From contig NC_134839.1 of assembly GCF_965363235.1 (NCBI RefSeq), positions 96,181,743 to 96,245,742 on the forward strand: DNA of 64,000 nt. The letters are read 5' to 3'. Below the pieces are notes generated by a model. The model made no database searches and had not been told where the DNA came from. It saw nothing but the letters and a program-made list of their open reading frames with translations. The translations under genes and the position numbers were made by a program. Below, one piece after another: positions 60,620-64,000 of the stretch; within the stretch, counting starts at the first letter, position 1, and each line of letters opens with the position of its first letter. This DNA comes from Mytilus galloprovincialis (lineage: Eukaryota; Mollusca; Bivalvia; Mytilida; Mytilidae).

Positions 60620-62763
60620 CAGCCCGTAACAGAGTAATGATCGAATTCGTGTTTCTTTACCGTCAGAATAAGTTACGTTATCGACAAACTTATTTCAGAA
60701 GTGACATAATTTAATTTTCTTCATCGACAAAATATTTCATGTCCAACGTGTAAGTTTTCATTGTTTAAGTCGAAGTTTTTTTAACACAGTAAAACATTTT
60801 TTATAATCAACCTCTGTCATTGGCATTTTCATTTTAATGGTAAAGGATTGCTCAATGTAGATATTATATACTGCTTGCACTGTGAATATTAATGGGATTC
60901 AACACTGTAATAGTTTTTCTTTCGTCTGATACAGAATACCCCATATCTTTTCTTTTTCATACCTATCTGTTTATTATGTCCCCTGGATTATGTCAATCAT
61001 ACATTGTTGCAATACCGACATGCTTGTACTTTGTCACAGAAAAAACTGAAATAAATTTCCTTCACATCGAAGTAAAAAATACAAATGTACCCTTTAACAT
61101 TTGAAATGTTGAAGACATAATTGCTCTATATCTTAAGTTATTGACGAATATTTGAAATTTAAACCCCTATAAGATGCGATGTACGGCATTACATTTTATC
61201 ATTGGTAATGATCCATATCCGACAGAGAAGAAATATTCATAATTATCAGAAAGTTTTCATAAATATTGTTAGATACCACTAATCGTTCCAACAATCAAGA
61301 CAACAGAGACAAACAGGGGAAAAAATATTAAAATGAAAAGATATGACTTAAGTGTTAGCATGTTCAGGGAGACGGCACTCAATTTACAAAAAAAATAATT
61401 GATGTTTTAAGGAACTGTAGAGGTCTCCACAGGTTTTCAACAAGGGTAGAATTCAAAACCTTGAATATGAAAGCCTCGAAATCCATGATACTTTTTCTGT
61501 GCGGTAGTTATATCTACAAAATCCAATCATGTACACGACATATAATATTCATACATTATATAAAAAAGAAGATGTGGTATTATTGCCAATGAGACAACTA
61601 TCCACAAAAGACCAAAATGACACAGACATTAACAACTATAGGTCACCGTACGGCCTTCAACAATGAGCAAAGCCCATACCGCATAGTCAGCTATAAAAGG
61701 CCCCGATAAGACAATGTAAAACAATTCAAACGAGAAAACTAACGGCCTTATTAATGTAAAAAAAGAACGAAAAACAAATATGTAACACATAAACAAACGA
61801 CAACCACTGAATTACAGGCTCCTGACTTGGGACAGGCACATACATAAATAATGTGGTGGGGTTAAACATGTTAGCGGGATCCCAACCCTCCCCCTAACCT
61901 GGGACAGTGGTATAACAGTACAACATAAGAACGAACTATAAAAATCAATTGAAAATGGCTCAACTCATCAGATGGACAAATATACAAGTGGACGTGGGCC
62001 GGTATGTATATTTATATATTGGGGATTTATTTTTGTTTCCAAACAGAATTCTAAGGTTATGTATAAGTGCCTCCGTTCACTGCACAATTGTAAATTGTCT
62101 TCCTAAAGACCAGGAAAAATAAATGGCACAAGTTCACGTAGTCATAAAAGAAGTCGTATAATTTACGATAAATCGAACAAAAAATCAGAAATACGGAATA
62201 TTATATGTTAATGGTTAGGAAATCCGTTTCCCCTACATGTTTTAAAAGTCAAAGAAAAATGTTTTCCCTGATACAAGCGTTTTAAGAACCAGCTTTGTGT
62301 AACCTATAGACAAATTCGACTGGATATAAGGAAGTTTTAATATGTTTACTCTGATTTGAAATGATTTTTAGTCCGAAAAATAAAGGACTTCATTCCTATC
62401 AAACACCTTTTTAATTGTTTACCAGTATATTTCTTTTAGTTTTGGGTAAAATTGTAAAGGAAATAATAGTATCAAGACGTCCTTCCTTAAATCTTTTTTT
62501 TTCTGTTCTGACTTTGAAGAAATGACTACTTTTTGCCCAATCGAAATGGTGCATGGACATATTTTGTTTCATATTATTAGAATTATTTTCAATATTATCG
62601 GTATTAAACTTGATTATCGAGACATGAAAGTTTGTCAGCATTGTCAATCTTTTTAACGTTAAAGTACCAATAGTACGGTCACTACTCAATTAAGTTTGTC
62701 GATAACGTAGCTAATTTTGACGGTAAAGAAACATCAATTCGATCACTTCTCTGTTACGGGCTG
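60620..62763. mobile_element. 2.1 kb TA-flanked TIR element in intron 1 of copy 4
   Basis: Imperfect TIRs of about 75 bp begin CAGCCCGTAACAGAG and carry TTTCTTTACCGTCA and ACGTTATCGACAAACTTA. It is flanked by TA (60618-60619 and 62764-62765). It contains the retroposon-like repeat 61558-61970. Open stretches (60892-61104, 62411-62689 minus) show no transposase motif. Tc1/mariner-like by target only. Confidence 0.8.
61558..61970 (+). repeat. Retroposon-like dispersed repeat, longest copy
   Basis: Blocks in order: GAAGATGTGGTATTATTGCC, TTAACAACTATAGGTCACCG, TACGGCCTTCAACAATGAGC, CAGCTATAAAAGGCCCCG, CAAACGAGAAAACTAACGGC, TTACAGGCTCCTGACTTGGG and CCAACCCTCCCCCTAACCTG. Same family as 19420-19730, 46955-47400 and 49294-49529; its core also lies within the TIRs of 2008-5759. 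Confidence 0.8.
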
Positions 62764-62910
62764 TATCAAACAGTCAGCAGTTTTAAACAATAGAAAAAAG
62801 ACAAGTTAAAATTTAGAGATTTTTTTTTATCTTAATGCCGATAATTCAATTTAATCATGGAAAATATTCTGTTTGATAAGGATGGCGCAATATTTAGTTA
62901 TAAGACTCAC

Positions 62911-62966
62911 CTGAGATATCTAATTGAGAGTGATCTGTACGAAATAATTCTGAAGGTCTTTATATA
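62911..62966 (-). promoter_or_regulatory. Core promoter and non-coding exon 1, copy 4
   Basis: TATATAAA at 62966-62959 and a leader ending CTCAATTAGATATCTCAG|GTGAGT (exon end 62911). The donor-side flank (GATAAGGATGGCGC) matches the flank of the second first exon of copies 2 and 3, as if the two repeats had recombined into one. Confidence 0.72.
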
Positions 62967-64000
62967 TACAACCAAGGTTTACATTTTGCAAGTTTACATC
63001 ATATACATAGGAAGCACACACATGTATTATATAGATCGACAGTATATGTAAGTCCATGTAATATATAGTTGTTACACAGACACGGAACTGGTTCTTTAAA
63101 CATTTCTATATATTATTAACTGTTATAGATTTAACGTGTTTTTTTATTTTATTCATTTGAAATGTAAAAATGAATGATCTTGATGAATGTGGCATTTAAT
63201 TTGTTAGTCTAACATAACATTTATACAACATCTTCAGATCTAAGAAGTTCAAAAGTTTGGGTTTTCCTGCACTTAGGACAACATTAACACAAAATTAGTA
63301 TTATTCAAATACAACAAATCGAATCCTTCCAGTACATAAAAAATTTAAAGATATTTGAATAAAGGGAAATTATTATTTGATGAAACTACTACAGGTTGCA
63401 ATTCCCTTCGTATATCCTGACAATCTCAATCTCAGAGTTTTAGCTCATTTAAAAAGTTGTGCATTATAAGTAAATTGTTAAATTTAATGAACAATGTACG
63501 GGGAATGGTTGTGAGCTCGTTAACATGCGTGATCCCGTCAGTCTTTGTATGTCCCTGTCTCAAACCTGTCATTCAGTTGTTGGTATTGCCTGTAATGCTA
63601 TTTTTCGTGAATCGATTCTTGTTCTTGATTTTCCTTGTTTAAATTATTTTACATTTTGAAATGTCAAAGCCTTCTAAGGTTGGTCATTTGTTCTATTAAC
63701 AGTGCTTTGTATTTTAATTTTAATAAAATGGCATGGTTCTAGTCAAGTTTGTGTACCTAGGTTTTTTAATCGGAAAGATACAGTGAATGACAATGGCATG
63801 GATAATGTATAATTATAAAATATACCCACTTTGTATAAAATTTACCCACTCTATTTAAGAAAGTACACACTCTGTATAAAATGGCTTAAAAAATACAAAT
63901 TTTCTTTACAGACTTAAAATGCAACCTGTTTAATGATCAAAATGTGTGGAAAATAATGTCAGTGCTTATACAGTAATGAAACATAATGGGATATAAAACT

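Larger units (their letters stand above)
57300..64000 (-). repeat. Tandem unit 4 of the peptide-gene array (runs off the window)
   Basis: Begins with the CGTACCTGTGTAATAAACCA edge and the GATGAGCAACTGAGACATCC block and carries gene copy 4 and its promoter (62911-62966). Homology to units 2 and 3 continues to about 63,300. After that, 63,300-64,000 shows only AT-rich sequence, with a short dispersed-repeat piece near 63,480-63,660. Confidence 0.7.

Overview
This window looks like AT-rich nuclear DNA from a marine bivalve, most likely a mussel (Mytilidae). That is inferred from intron-rich genes with GT-AG (and one GC-AG) introns, a Ngaro-type tyrosine-recombinase retroelement, a LINE with an L1-like ORF1, and many dispersed repeats of kinds I associate with bivalve genomes. 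No prokaryotic, rRNA or tRNA genes were recognised.

Region 1 (1-10.5 kb): the 3' part of a host gene for a type I membrane protein with a mannose-6-phosphate-receptor-like (MRH/ATG27-like) lumenal domain. Six exons join in phase from position 296 to a stop at 10090. The last intron uses a GC-AG donor, and the second intron holds a 3.75 kb long-TIR element (2008-5759) whose ends carry arrays of short palindromes.

Region 2 (10.7-21.1 kb): one Ngaro/DIRS-order fossil with the split direct repeat layout A1-gag-RT-RNaseH-YR-B1-A2-B2. It is interrupted by a 2.7 kb hAT-like element (5-bp TSD) and a 2.5 kb TIR element, each carrying further nested repeats.

Region 3 (21.1-23.2 kb): no gene seen; a 26-bp minisatellite and unassigned sequence.

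Region 4 (23.2-64 kb): an array of four copies of one small gene. Each copy has a TATA box, a non-coding first exon, two coding exons and a 3'UTR exon, and encodes a 91-residue secreted Tyr/Gln/Gly-rich peptide that I do not recognise. Copy 1 is on the plus strand. Copies 2-4 are on the minus strand in tandem units of about 10-11 kb. Copies 1 and 2 form a large inverted duplication centred near 34.8 kb. The coding parts are almost invariant while introns and spacers differ widely. Comparing units exposes clean empty sites for many insertions: a LINE, TTAA MITEs, TA-flanked elements, retroposon-like repeats, and a second element with terminal palindrome arrays (55248-56698).

The main points of interest are the peptide family with its duplicated first exon and an alternative C-terminal exon, and the two palindrome-array elements, which share an architecture but not a sequence.
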